Assembly: GCF_046025915.1 (NCBI RefSeq)
Contig: NZ_JAQQFR010000005.1
Span: 62,001-126,000, forward strand
Reading direction: 5' to 3'
DNA length: 64,000 bases
Origin: Herbaspirillum rhizosphaerae_A
GTDB lineage: Bacteria; Pseudomonadota; Gammaproteobacteria; Burkholderiales; Burkholderiaceae_D
Notes under the pieces: model-generated
The model's database searches: none
Told to the model about the DNA's origin: nothing
The model's input: only the letters and a program-made list of their open reading frames with translations
Part shown: piece by piece, positions 16,313 to 24,832 of the stretch
How the letters are laid out: every line of letters begins with the position of its first letter
Numbering within the stretch: the stretch's first letter is position 1
Position numbers and translations under genes: made by a program

Positions 16313-17425
16313 ATGCCTATAGCAACAACAGAAGAAATCGTCGCCGAACTGCGCGCTGGACGCATGGTGATTCTGGTCGACGAAGAAGATCGTGAAAATG
16401 AAGGCGACCTGGTGCTGGCCACCGATTTCGTTACGCCCGAAGCCATCAACTTCATGGTCAAGTACGCACGCGGTCTGGTGTGTCTGACCCTGACCGAAGA
16501 ACATTGCGACCGCCTCGACCTGTCGATGATGTCGACCCGCAACGGCACCCAATTCGGCACCAACTTCACTGTGTCGATCGAAGCCGCTGAAGGCGTTACC
16601 ACCGGTATCTCCGCCGCCGACCGTGCGCGCACGATTCAGGTTGCCGCCGCCAAGAATGCGACGCCAGCCGACATCGTGCAGCCTGGCCATATCTTCCCGC
16701 TGCGTGCGCAAAAGGGCGGTGTGCTCATGCGTGCCGGCCATACCGAAGCCGGTTGCGACCTGACCGAGATGGCAGGCTTGACACCGGCCGCCGTGATTTG
16801 CGAAATTCTCAAGGACGACGGCACCATGGCGCGTCTGCCGGACTTGCTGGAATTCGCCGAAGAGCACAAACTGAAGATCGGCACGATTGCCGACCTGATC
16901 CATTATCGCAGCCAGCACGAAAGCATCATCGAGCGCGTGGCCGAGCGTGAGATGCACACCGTGCACGGCAGTTTCAAGGCCATCGCCTATCGTGACAAAC
17001 CAAGCGGCGGCGCCCACCTGGCGCTGGTACACGGCGATATCCGTCCAGGCGAAGAAACGCTGGTGCGTGTGCATCAGCCGGTATCGATTCTGGATTTGCT
17101 GGAAACCGAAGCGACCACGCACTCGTGGAACATGGCATCGGCCATGGCGGCGATCAAGGCGGCGCCAAGCGGCGTGGTGGTATTGCTCAATTGCGAAGAG
17201 TCGGCCGACCAGATGTTTGCCCAGTTCGCGGCGCTCAACAGCGCTCCGTCGGCCAAGCCGACGCGCGCTGACCGCATGGATCTGCGCACCTACGGTATCG
17301 GCGCCCAGATCCTGAAGGATCTGAACGTTTGCAAGATGAAGCTGCTGGCCAGCCCGCGCAAGATGCCGTCGATGACCGGTTTCAATCTGGAGGTTACCGG
17401 ATATCGCGCCAAGCCGGAAGCCTGA
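16313..17425 (+). CDS. ribB: 3,4-dihydroxy-2-butanone 4-phosphate synthase with degenerate GTP-cyclohydrolase II domain
   Basis: Makes the four-carbon precursor of riboflavin from ribulose 5-phosphate. The N-terminal half (about 1-205) is an intact RibB, with DEEDRENEGDLV and RAGHTEAGCDL. The C-terminal half keeps the GTP-cyclohydrolase II fold (HGSFKAIAY, LALVHGDI, TYGIGAQIL) but lacks the three zinc cysteines; where CLTGD..RCDCG is expected it reads RVHQPVSILDLL. The second activity is therefore predicted absent and a separate RibA must exist elsewhere. Such RibB proteins are known in betaproteobacteria. No FMN riboswitch is visible upstream. ribH follows after 224 bases. Confidence 0.93.
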   Translation: MPIATTEEIVAELRAGRMVILVDEEDRENEGDLVLATDFVTPEAINFMVKYARGLVCLTLTEEHCDRLDLSMMSTRNGTQFGTNFTVSIEAAEGVTTGISAADRARTIQVAAAKNATPADIVQPGHIFPLRAQKGGVLMRAGHTEAGCDLTEMAGLTPAAVICEILKDDGTMARLPDLLEFAEEHKLKIGTIADLIHYRSQHESIIERVAEREMHTVHGSFKAIAYRDKPSGGAHLALVHGDIRPGEETLVRVHQPVSILDLLETEATTHSWNMASAMAAIKAAPSGVVVLLNCEESADQMFAQFAALNSAPSAKPTRADRMDLRTYGIGAQILKDLNVCKMKLLASPRKMPSMTGFNLEVTGYRAKPEA

Positions 17426-17430
17426 AACAA

Positions 17431-17457
17431 CATAAGCAGCATAAGCAGCATAAGCAG
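17431..17457. repeat. Three tandem copies of a 9-base unit
   Basis: CATAAGCAG occurs three times in a row just after the ribB stop. It is too short to assign a role, and slippage during replication is the simplest origin. Confidence 0.6.
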
Positions 17458-17649
17458 CGGCGGCGGATGAAGAGCCGGACTGAGCATAAGAGATACCGTT
17501 CCACGGTGGTACCTTGCAGGCGTATCTTGAATGCGTATCTTGAGATCGCTGCAATCGCTTGATCCGGTATTGGTCCGATGCATCTGCCGGCACTGCTGCA
17601 ATACTATTCACACTCAACAGAAGCGCAAGTTTGCGTATAAGGAAAAGCC

Positions 17650-18135
17650 ATGACTATAGGTACTTACGAATCGGATCTGAATGGCGAAGGCTTGCGTATC
17701 GGCATCGTGCAGGCACGTTTCAATGAAGACGTCTGCCATGGTCTGCTCGCAGCTTGCCTGGCGGAGCTGAAGCATCTGGGCGTGCAAGACGAAGATATCC
17801 TGCACGTCAGCGTGCCGGGCGCGCTGGAGATTCCGCTGGCGTTGCAAAAGATGGCCGAGACTGATCAGTTTGACGCCTTGATTGCGCTGGGCGCGGTTAT
17901 TCGCGGCGAGACCTATCACTTCGAGCTGGTATCCAATGAATCCGGTGCAGGCATCACGCGCGTCGGCCTCGACGCCGGCATCCCGATCGCCAACGCCGTG
18001 CTGACCACGGAAAACGACGAGCAGGCGGAAGTGCGCATGGCAGTCAAGGGCGCAGACGCGGCCCGCGTCGCCGTTGAAATGGCCAATCTGGCACTGGCGC
18101 TGGACGAGCTGGCGCAAGTCTCGGAAGAAGAATAA
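17650..18135 (+). CDS. ribH: 6,7-dimethyl-8-ribityllumazine synthase
   Basis: Joins the RibB product with the pyrimidine intermediate to give lumazine, the direct precursor of riboflavin. The 161-residue product has the family motifs RFNEDVCHGLL, VPGALEIPLALQ and GAVIRGETYHFE with the catalytic histidine. AAGGAAAAGCC precedes the ATG. It lies between ribB and nusB, an order common in proteobacteria. Confidence 0.96.
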   Translation: MTIGTYESDLNGEGLRIGIVQARFNEDVCHGLLAACLAELKHLGVQDEDILHVSVPGALEIPLALQKMAETDQFDALIALGAVIRGETYHFELVSNESGAGITRVGLDAGIPIANAVLTTENDEQAEVRMAVKGADAARVAVEMANLALALDELAQVSEEE

Positions 18136-18243
18136 GCACCTCGGAAGCGGCGCTCGTTCTGCGGCACTGATGCAGATGAATGAGCAGGGCGATGCGCCTA
18201 TCCATTTTTGTATTTTGTATCGAACCGGTTTGACCTATTCAAC

Positions 18244-18711
18244 ATGACCAATAAAAATCTCCACGCCAATCCGAGCAAGAATCGCACACCGCGTCACCGC
18301 GCGCGCGAGTTCGCATTGCAAGGCCTGTATCAATGGCTGCTCAACAATGAAGATGCCGGCGCGATTGAAGCCCACATCCGCGAAGCCCATGGTTTCGACA
18401 AGGCGGATGCAGAACACTTCGACGTGCTGCTGTACGGTGCGATCAAACAGGTCGCCGATCTGCGTGCCGGTCTTGCGCCACTGATCGATCGTCCCATCAC
18501 CGAACTGTCACCGGTAGAACATGCGGCACTGTTGATCGGTGCCTTCGAACTGAAGAACAACATCGAGATTCCGTACAAGGTCGTCATCAACGAAGCGGTT
18601 GAGTTGACCAAGTCTTTCGGCGGTATCGATGGTCACAAGTACGTCAACGGCGTGCTCGATCGTTTCGCCGCGAAGGTGCGCGAAACCGAAGTAGGCGCCG
18701 GTCGTCGCTAA
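18244..18711 (+). CDS. nusB: Transcription antitermination protein NusB
   Basis: Binds boxA RNA with ribosomal protein S10 in antitermination complexes for rRNA operons. The 155 residues have the all-helical NusB fold with RHRAREFALQGLYQWL near the start and IPYKVVINEAVELTKSFGG..KYVNGVLDR near the end. I chose the ATG at 18244 over an in-frame TTG at 18208. It lies about 110 bases after ribH. Confidence 0.95.
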   Translation: MTNKNLHANPSKNRTPRHRAREFALQGLYQWLLNNEDAGAIEAHIREAHGFDKADAEHFDVLLYGAIKQVADLRAGLAPLIDRPITELSPVEHAALLIGAFELKNNIEIPYKVVINEAVELTKSFGGIDGHKYVNGVLDRFAAKVRETEVGAGRR

Positions 18712-18839
18712 TCGCCTTGCCGGTTTGCTCTGCTGATTCGTTTTGCCGATTTTTCATCGGTGGGTTTTGATCCTGATTTTTCCGCCGTTGCTGCAGGCAT
18801 GATCGCAGTGCGGCGCGTTCTGCTTTTCTACACATCCCC

Positions 18840-20009
18840 ATGAGCTTTCACGATCTCGCGTCACGTCTGGACAACATCGCACCCTTTCATGTGATGGAGT
18901 TGGCCAAGATGGCTGCTGCCCTCGAGCAACAAGGTCAGCACATTATTCATATGGGCATCGGCGAACCTGACTTCACCGCTGCGCCTGCTGTTATTGCCGC
19001 TGCGACACAAGCGATGACGGACGGCAAGATGCAGTACACCTCGGCAACAGGTTTGCCGGCGTTACGAGAGGCGATCTCAGCGCATTATCAGCGGGTATAC
19101 GGGTTGGACATCGCGCCAGGCCGAATTGTGGTCACAGCGGGTGCCTCAGCGGCCTTGTTGCTCGCCTGTGCCGCGCTGGTGGAAAAAGATACCGAAGTCC
19201 TGATGCCGGATCCCTCATATCCATGCAATCGTCATTTCGTTGCCGCCTTCGAAGGCAAGGCCAAATTGATCGAAAGCGGGCCGGAACATCGCTTCCAGTT
19301 GTCCGCAGGCATGGTTCAGGAACATTGGTCGTCGGCAACCAAAGGCGTCTTGCTGGCGTCGCCATCGAATCCGACCGGCACCTCGATCCTCCCGGAAGAG
19401 TTGAGCAAGATCGTTGACGTCGTGCGCGAGAAAAAAGGCTTCACCATCGTCGATGAAATCTATCAGGGCTTGTCGTACGAAGGCGCGCCGTTCTCGGCCT
19501 TGTCGCTGGGCGAAGACGTCATCGTCATCAACAGCTTCTCCAAATACTTCAACATGACCGGCTGGCGTCTCGGCTGGCTGGTGCTGCCCGAGAGTCTGGT
19601 GCCGCAAGTCGAAAAGCTTGCGCAGAATTTATTCATCTGCGCATCGTCGATTGCACAGCACGCCGGCATCGCTTGCTTCGCGCCGGAATCGATCGCGCTG
19701 TATGAAGAACGCAAAGCCGAATTCAAACGCCGTCGCGATTACATCGTGCCGCAACTAGAACGTCTCGGCTTCAAGGTGCCCGTGATGCCGGATGGTGCGT
19801 TTTATGTGTATGCCGATTGCAGCGCGCTGAGCGACGATGCCGATCAATTCACCATCGACATGCTCAACAAGGCTGGTGTGGTGCTGGTGCCGGGATTGGA
19901 TTTCGGCCCCGCTACGGCGCATCGTTATATCCGTTTGTCGTACGCGACGTCGATGGAAAATTTGCAGGAGGCGGTTCGCCGTCTGGAAAAATATCTGGCC
20001 GAACGCTGA
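18840..20009 (+). CDS. Pyridoxal-phosphate-dependent class I/II aminotransferase
   Basis: A fold-type I aminotransferase of 389 residues. Visible motifs are MGIGEPDF, the substrate-site ASPSNPTG, and the Schiff-base lysine K235 in NSFSKYFNMTGWRLGW. The substrate cannot be read from sequence; aspartate-, alanine- or aromatic-type amino donors are all possible. It follows nusB after 128 bases and faces the transglycosylase gene across a shared terminator. Confidence 0.88.
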   Translation: MSFHDLASRLDNIAPFHVMELAKMAAALEQQGQHIIHMGIGEPDFTAAPAVIAAATQAMTDGKMQYTSATGLPALREAISAHYQRVYGLDIAPGRIVVTAGASAALLLACAALVEKDTEVLMPDPSYPCNRHFVAAFEGKAKLIESGPEHRFQLSAGMVQEHWSSATKGVLLASPSNPTGTSILPEELSKIVDVVREKKGFTIVDEIYQGLSYEGAPFSALSLGEDVIVINSFSKYFNMTGWRLGWLVLPESLVPQVEKLAQNLFICASSIAQHAGIACFAPESIALYEERKAEFKRRRDYIVPQLERLGFKVPVMPDGAFYVYADCSALSDDADQFTIDMLNKAGVVLVPGLDFGPATAHRYIRLSYATSMENLQEAVRRLEKYLAER

Positions 20010-20085
20010 GGCGTAAATCTTCACGCATCGTTGCCGGTACCAGTACCGTTACCGTTATTGATGAAGTGAAATGAGTGACGCAAAT

Positions 20086-20111
20086 AAAAAAGGAGCCGAG
20101 GCTCCTTTTTT
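20086..20111. terminator. Bidirectional intrinsic terminator
   Basis: AAAAAAGGAGCC and GGCTCCTTTTTT form a perfect 12-bp stem, giving U-runs on both strands. It separates the convergent aminotransferase and transglycosylase genes. Confidence 0.9.
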
Positions 20112-20136
20112 AATGCTTGCTCCAACGAAGAGAAAA

Positions 20137-21123
20137 TTACAGTGCAGCGATTTCTTCAGATGAAGTCACGCCTGGCTTCTTCGGCGCAGCAGCAGCCATG
20201 TCGCCGACAGCGGTCGGCTTGGCTGGCGTCACTGCCGGCAGGGCAGGGCGCACGGCTTGCACCGGCGGCTTGATCAGCGCGGTCGTGAAGATCGAGATGT
20301 TCTTGCCGACTGCGACTTCCTTCAGGTTCTGGTATTCGGACAAGACCTTCAGTCCGTAACCGCCGTCGTTGTCCATATCGGCAGCACCGACGTAGCTCTT
20401 CAAACCTGCTTCAACCGATCCGCCGCGTGTGACGTATTCCTTCAGGATCAACGAACCGACCTTGATGTTGGCAACCGGATTGAGCGCCGCTTTGACGCCA
20501 CCCAGTTCCTGGAACTTGTCGTGGTGAACCTTGGACATGACTTGCATCAGTCCTTGCGCACCCATCGGGCTTTCCGCGAACGGATTGAAGCGCGATTCAA
20601 TTGCCATCACCGCCAGGATCAGCAGTGGATCGAGTTTGATTTCACGTGCAGTCAGATATGCTGCCGACACCAGCATATCGGTTGCGTCGCCCGCAACACG
20701 GTAACGCTTGGACAGCCATGTCGTCACCAGTTTTTGCTGGCGTGGTGTCCCGATGATCTTGCGCTCTTCCTCAGTCATCGGTACGGCTGCAGCAGCGGCC
20801 GCGGCAGCAGCCACAGGTGCTGCGGCAGTCAATGCCGGTGCCGGGACATCCATCAGATTAGCCAGCGATGGCGCTTCCGGGACGACTTCTTCGGGTTGAT
20901 CATCCGAAAAAGGCGACAGAGCCATCAGCTTGTCGGCGAATTCCGGATTGAAAAACATCATGCCCAAAACGAACAGAGCTGCGATACCTGCCAAAGTCAG
21001 CGCGTAGTGCGCTGCGGTAAAAAAGCGACCGATTCTGCTTGGAATGGACTTCGCCCATTGTGCAGAATGGTCAACCATATCGGAGGCGGAGCTTAACTGC
21101 GCCTCGATGGGTTGGTTTAACAT
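20137..21123 (-). CDS. Membrane-anchored lytic transglycosylase (SLT domain)
   Basis: Predicted to cut peptidoglycan glycan strands. The 328-residue protein has one membrane segment near residues 40-57 (ALTLAGIAALFVLGMMFF), an alanine/proline-rich linker, and an SLT-type domain with the catalytic glutamate in ILAVMAIESRFNP followed by GAQGLMQVM. I chose the ATG at 21123 because CAGGAGGT lies just upstream; the open frame runs further. The gene has a near-consensus promoter about 300 bases upstream and a long structured leader. Its C-terminal tail is alanine/proline/lysine-rich. Confidence 0.9.
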   Translation of the reverse strand: MLNQPIEAQLSSASDMVDHSAQWAKSIPSRIGRFFTAAHYALTLAGIAALFVLGMMFFNPEFADKLMALSPFSDDQPEEVVPEAPSLANLMDVPAPALTAAAPVAAAAAAAAAVPMTEEERKIIGTPRQQKLVTTWLSKRYRVAGDATDMLVSAAYLTAREIKLDPLLILAVMAIESRFNPFAESPMGAQGLMQVMSKVHHDKFQELGGVKAALNPVANIKVGSLILKEYVTRGGSVEAGLKSYVGAADMDNDGGYGLKVLSEYQNLKEVAVGKNISIFTTALIKPPVQAVRPALPAVTPAKPTAVGDMAAAAPKKPGVTSSEEIAAL

Positions 21124-21419
21124 TGAACCTCCTGAATGTTGCAACTTACATAGGGCAAAGCCGGCCAAGAGTGAAAAACCGGATTACTGACTACATGCAT
21201 CACAATCAAAACACTGCCGTCGCAAAGCGTTACGGCAAGCTACGGGTTGTTTGCGGTTACTGCAGGGCCGTCGGCTCCGGTGCAGTGCAATACAACCAAG
21301 TTCGGGGGAGAAGGCTGACGCCTTTTGATAACACTCCTTAAAAATGCCAGTGGGACCCCGTTCCCGTGAAACCTTGCGAGCTGATTCGGGTTCCACACCC
21401 GGCTCCTTTAATCAAGGTG
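21124..21419 (-). promoter_or_regulatory. Long structured 5' leader of the transglycosylase gene
   Basis: The minus-strand transcript would carry about 295 leader bases. At its 5' end ACCTTG/CAAGGT, GAGC/GCTC and CGGGT/ACCCG are nested in one domain (about 21371-21418). Further along are AAGGC/GCCTT (about 21309-21322), CTGCA/TGCAG (about 21260-21285) and TGCCGT/ACGGCA (about 21214-21236). The density of perfect stems suggests a structured regulatory RNA. I cannot match it with confidence to a known riboswitch class. Confidence 0.5.
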
Positions 21420-21424
21420 CGCGA

Positions 21425-21453
21425 ATTGTAGAAGCCACTTTATATCAAGTCAA
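21425..21453 (-). promoter_or_regulatory. Sigma70-type promoter of the transglycosylase gene
   Basis: Read on the minus strand, TTGACT (21453-21448), a 17-base spacer and TACAAT (21430-21425) form a near-consensus promoter that drives the long leader. Confidence 0.75.
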
Positions 21454-21586
21454 TACTATTAAAACGATTTAATATAACTTTTAAATCTTATTTTTGAGGG
21501 GGTATCCCGTCAAAAATCAATAGAATCAACCGTTTGCCCGGTCTACCTCATCTAAGGGCTGTACTCAAGAAAACCAGCGAAAAAAA

Positions 21587-23071
21587 ATGAAATACACAGA
21601 TTTACGCGATTTTATTTCGCAACTGCAACTTTCCGGAGAATTAAAACACGTCTCCGTACCCGTCTCTCCTTACCTCGAAATGACGGAAATTTGCGATCGT
21701 ACCCTGCGCGCCTCCGGGCCAGCGCTGATTTTCGACAAGGTAGTCGACAAAAATATCCCTGTCCTTGCCAATCTTTTCGGTACGCCGCGCCGTGTGGCGC
21801 TCGGCATGGGGGCAGAAGATGTCAGCGAATTAAGGCGCATCGGCCATTTGTTGGCGAAGTTGAAAGAGCCCGAACCGCCGAAGGGTTTCAAGGATGTCAT
21901 GGGTCTGGGCACGCTGGTCAAATCGCTATGGGACATGGCGCCCAAGGAGCGCAGCTCGGCACCGTGCCAGGATATCGTGTGGGAAGGCAACGACGTCGAC
22001 CTTGATCGCCTGCCGATTCAGCACTGCTGGCCAGGCGATGTGGCACCTCTTATTACATGGGGTCTGGTGATCACCAAAGGACCTAATAAGAAGCGCCAGA
22101 ATCTCGGCATCTATCGCCAGCAAGTCATCGGCCGCAACAAGGTCATCATGCGCTGGCTGGCGCATCGCGGCGGCGCGCTCGACTTCCGCGAACACTGCAT
22201 CGCCAATCCCGGCAAGCCGTATCCGATCGCGGTTGCCCTCGGCGCCGATCCCGCTACTATATTAGGAGCAGTCACGCCGGTGCCGGACAGCCTGTCCGAA
22301 TACCAGTTCGCCGGCCTGCTGCGCGGCAGTCGCACCGAGCTGGTCAAAGCCATCGGCAGCGAGTTGCGCGTGCCGGCGTCGGCCGAAATCGTGCTGGAAG
22401 GGCATATTTACCCCGATGAATCCCATCCCTCCGGCTACGAGCATGCGCTGGAAGGTCCCTATGGCGATCACACCGGTTACTATAATGAGCAGGATTGGTT
22501 TCCGGTCTTCACCATCGACCGCATCACCATGCGCCGCGATCCTATCTATCACTCTACCTACACCGGCAAACCGCCTGATGAGCCGGCTGTGCTGGGCGTG
22601 GCGCTCAATGAAGTATTCATCCCGCTGCTGCAAAAACAGTTCAGCGAAATCACCGACTTTTACTTGCCGCCGGAAGGCTGCAGCTATCGCATGGCGGTGG
22701 TGCAGATGAGGAAATCCTACGCCGGTCACGCCAAGCGCGTGATGTTCGGCGTATGGAGTTTTCTGCGTCAGTTCATGTATACCAAGTTCATTGTGGTGGT
22801 TGATGAAGATGTCGACATCCGCGATTGGAAAGAAGTGATCTGGGCCATCACCACGCGCGTCGATCCGGTGCGCGACACAGTCATGGTCGACAACACGCCG
22901 ATTGATTACCTCGACTTCGCCTCGCCCATCAGCGGTCTCGGCAGCAAGATGGGTATCGACGCCACCAACAAGTGGCCGGGTGAAACCAGCCGCGAGTGGG
23001 GCACCGTCATCACCATGACGGATGCAGTCAAGAAGCGGGTGGACAGTATCTGGGACGAGCTCGGTATATAA
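21587..23071 (+). CDS. ubiD: 4-hydroxy-3-polyprenylbenzoate decarboxylase UbiD
   Basis: Prenylated-FMN-dependent decarboxylase of ubiquinone biosynthesis. The 494-residue length and motifs fit UbiD: MKYTDLRDFISQLQ at the start, IYRQQVIGRNKVIMRWLAHRG and DESHPSGYEHALEGPYGDHTGYY in the active-site region, and VDEDVDIRDWKEVIWA in the C-terminal domain. The partner flavin prenyltransferase UbiX is not in this window. It is divergent from the transglycosylase gene. Confidence 0.95.
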   Translation: MKYTDLRDFISQLQLSGELKHVSVPVSPYLEMTEICDRTLRASGPALIFDKVVDKNIPVLANLFGTPRRVALGMGAEDVSELRRIGHLLAKLKEPEPPKGFKDVMGLGTLVKSLWDMAPKERSSAPCQDIVWEGNDVDLDRLPIQHCWPGDVAPLITWGLVITKGPNKKRQNLGIYRQQVIGRNKVIMRWLAHRGGALDFREHCIANPGKPYPIAVALGADPATILGAVTPVPDSLSEYQFAGLLRGSRTELVKAIGSELRVPASAEIVLEGHIYPDESHPSGYEHALEGPYGDHTGYYNEQDWFPVFTIDRITMRRDPIYHSTYTGKPPDEPAVLGVALNEVFIPLLQKQFSEITDFYLPPEGCSYRMAVVQMRKSYAGHAKRVMFGVWSFLRQFMYTKFIVVVDEDVDIRDWKEVIWAITTRVDPVRDTVMVDNTPIDYLDFASPISGLGSKMGIDATNKWPGETSREWGTVITMTDAVKKRVDSIWDELGI

Positions 23072-23221
23072 ATAGCGAGTGACGTTGTAAGCATTGCAGC
23101 CTGTGATGTCTCGCAGGCTGCATGCAGATTGCCGCTTCTCAACAGCCAGCGGCGATCTTTGCAATTGCAGTAATTTATCCTGTCGCAGAGAACAGCGCTC
23201 GCACCGATGGCGCAGATGAGG

Positions 23222-23227
23222 TACAAT
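23222..23227 (+). promoter_or_regulatory. -10 element of the 4.5S RNA gene
   Basis: TACAAT lies 7 bases before the predicted RNA 5' end. No good -35 is visible at the right distance. Confidence 0.5.
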
Positions 23228-23233
23228 TCGTGC

Positions 23234-23331
23234 CGGCGGGCCCCTGCGCATTGTGGCATGGTCAACCTGGTCAGGTCGGGAACGAAGCAGCCACAGCCAT
23301 TTCCTGCAAGTGCCGCAGACAAGGCTCGCCT
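23234..23331 (+). ncRNA. ffs: 4.5S RNA of the signal recognition particle
   Basis: The diagnostic SRP domain IV core is present: GGTCAACCTGGTCAGGTC followed by GGGAACGAAGCAGCCA around 23260-23293, the Ffh-binding asymmetric loop and GGAA-type tetraloop region. The ends pair: GGCGGGCC (23235-23242) with GGCTCGCC (23323-23330), then CTGCG with CGCAG. Length is about 98 bases, similar to the 114-base E. coli RNA. The RNA works with Ffh to target membrane proteins. The ends are estimated to within a few bases. Confidence 0.93.
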
Positions 23332-23449
23332 CTTCCTTCGAAGTTTTCTTCAGGAAGCACTCAACAAGTCGTGACGAATTCAATCCGTTACCGACAGTCC
23401 GGTTCTACCTTCCTTCAGTTATTTCAGTTCTACGAGCAATCAGTCAGCC

Positions 23450-24832
23450 TCAGGCCGTTTTGCCGCCGACTGTAAAGCCGATCGTCGTCATGCCGCCTCT
23501 GCTCGCTGCGAATGCGGTGCCGCCGTGCATGAGCGCGATAGCCTTGACGATGGCCAGGCCGAGCCCATGGCCATGGATACCGTCGACTTCGCGGCGTGCG
23601 GTGTCGACGCGATAAAAACGGTCAAACAGGCGCGGCAGATGGCGTTGTTCGATTGGTTCGCCCGGGTTGGAGACGGCGACCTGCACATCCTTGTTTTGCG
23701 CATCGATGGAGACTTTGATGCGCGCGCCGGCAGGGGAATGCTGGATCGCATTCTGTAATAAATTGGTCAATGCGCGGCGGAAAAGTGCGGTCTCGATCAT
23801 CGAAGTCGCGGTCGTGTCGCCGGTGACTTCAACGCTCATTTCCATCTCGTCGAGTACGAATTCGAAGAACTCGATAGTCTTCTGCACCTCATCGGCGATC
23901 ACCGTGTACACCAGGCTGGTGGCGGCTTCGCCCTGATCGCACCGAGCCAGGAACAGCATGTCGTTGATGATGGAGCGCAGCCGATCCAGCTCTTCCAGAT
24001 TCGATTGCAGCACCGTTTCAAACTCGGGTGCGCTGCGTTCGCGCGATAGGGCAACCTGGGTTTCACCGATCAGATTGGCTAGCGGCGTGCGCAACTCATG
24101 TGCCACATCGGCGTTGAAGGCCTCCAACTGCTTATACGCATTCTCCATGCGGTCCAGCGCGCCGTTGAAAGCTTGCGCCAGATCGGATAATTCATCCGGC
24201 AGGGCAGAGACGGTAAGGCGTTCGGACAAGTTCTTCGGACTCAGCGTCTGCGCCTTGTCCGACATTTTCTTGAGTGGCTGCAAGCCGGTGCGCGCAATCC
24301 AATAACCGAACAGAATCACCAGAAAAACGCCGATCAGCGACAAGCCGATCATCGCCGCGACGAAGGTGCGCAGCGTTTCAAAATAAGGTTCGGTGTCCAC
24401 GCCCACCGTGAGACGGATGGCGGGGCGGTCGAGATAGGCAGGCAGAATCTTGGTCAGCGTATGCAGCGGAAATTCTTTGCCCTTAATGCGCAGCCTGCCG
24501 ATGTTCTTGGGGTCGTAATCGAACTCATGCAGTTCGGCCAGATCCTTGCCGTAGCTGAAGCGCGGATCGTCGCTGAATACCCAGAAGCGCACCTTGCCAT
24601 CGGCCGGTGTCAGCGTGTCGAGCTTGGCTTGCACGCGCGCCCAGCGATCAACCGTGCCGATACGCGAGACCATGTATTCGATATCGTTGAAGGTCGTCAC
24701 CAGGCCATCGCGTTCATGGCGCAGCAGCTCGTTCTTGACCACGGCATACAGCACGCCGCCGATCAGCGAAAAAATGATCAGCGCCGAAGCAGCAAACATC
24801 ATCACCAGGCGCGTGATAATGGAATGCTTCAT
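23450..24832 (-). CDS. Heavy-metal-type sensor histidine kinase (CusS-like)
   Basis: A 460-residue inner-membrane sensor kinase. Membrane segments lie near residues 10-32 and 158-180 with a periplasmic sensor region between. HAMP follows, then the H-box DVAHELRTPLANL with the phosphorylated H245, an N-box (LTNLLQNAIQHSP) and the G-box GHGLGLAIVKAI. The layout matches the CusS/CopS family, though family membership alone does not prove a metal signal. Its ATG overlaps the response-regulator stop by 4 bases, and it is the last gene of the efflux operon. Confidence 0.9.
   Translation of the reverse strand: MKHSIITRLVMMFAASALIIFSLIGGVLYAVVKNELLRHERDGLVTTFNDIEYMVSRIGTVDRWARVQAKLDTLTPADGKVRFWVFSDDPRFSYGKDLAELHEFDYDPKNIGRLRIKGKEFPLHTLTKILPAYLDRPAIRLTVGVDTEPYFETLRTFVAAMIGLSLIGVFLVILFGYWIARTGLQPLKKMSDKAQTLSPKNLSERLTVSALPDELSDLAQAFNGALDRMENAYKQLEAFNADVAHELRTPLANLIGETQVALSRERSAPEFETVLQSNLEELDRLRSIINDMLFLARCDQGEAATSLVYTVIADEVQKTIEFFEFVLDEMEMSVEVTGDTTATSMIETALFRRALTNLLQNAIQHSPAGARIKVSIDAQNKDVQVAVSNPGEPIEQRHLPRLFDRFYRVDTARREVDGIHGHGLGLAIVKAIALMHGGTAFAASRGGMTTIGFTVGGKTA

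Noticed and set aside
21184..21396. Minus-strand 70-codon frame in the transglycosylase leader
   Set aside because: It starts with GTG, has no ribosome site, and contains the leader stems. It is better read as structured RNA.
21300..21420. c-di-AMP (ydaO) riboswitch in the transglycosylase leader
   Set aside because: Some short strings look similar, but the conserved core order is not present and the host lineage is not known to use c-di-AMP. Left as an unknown structured leader.
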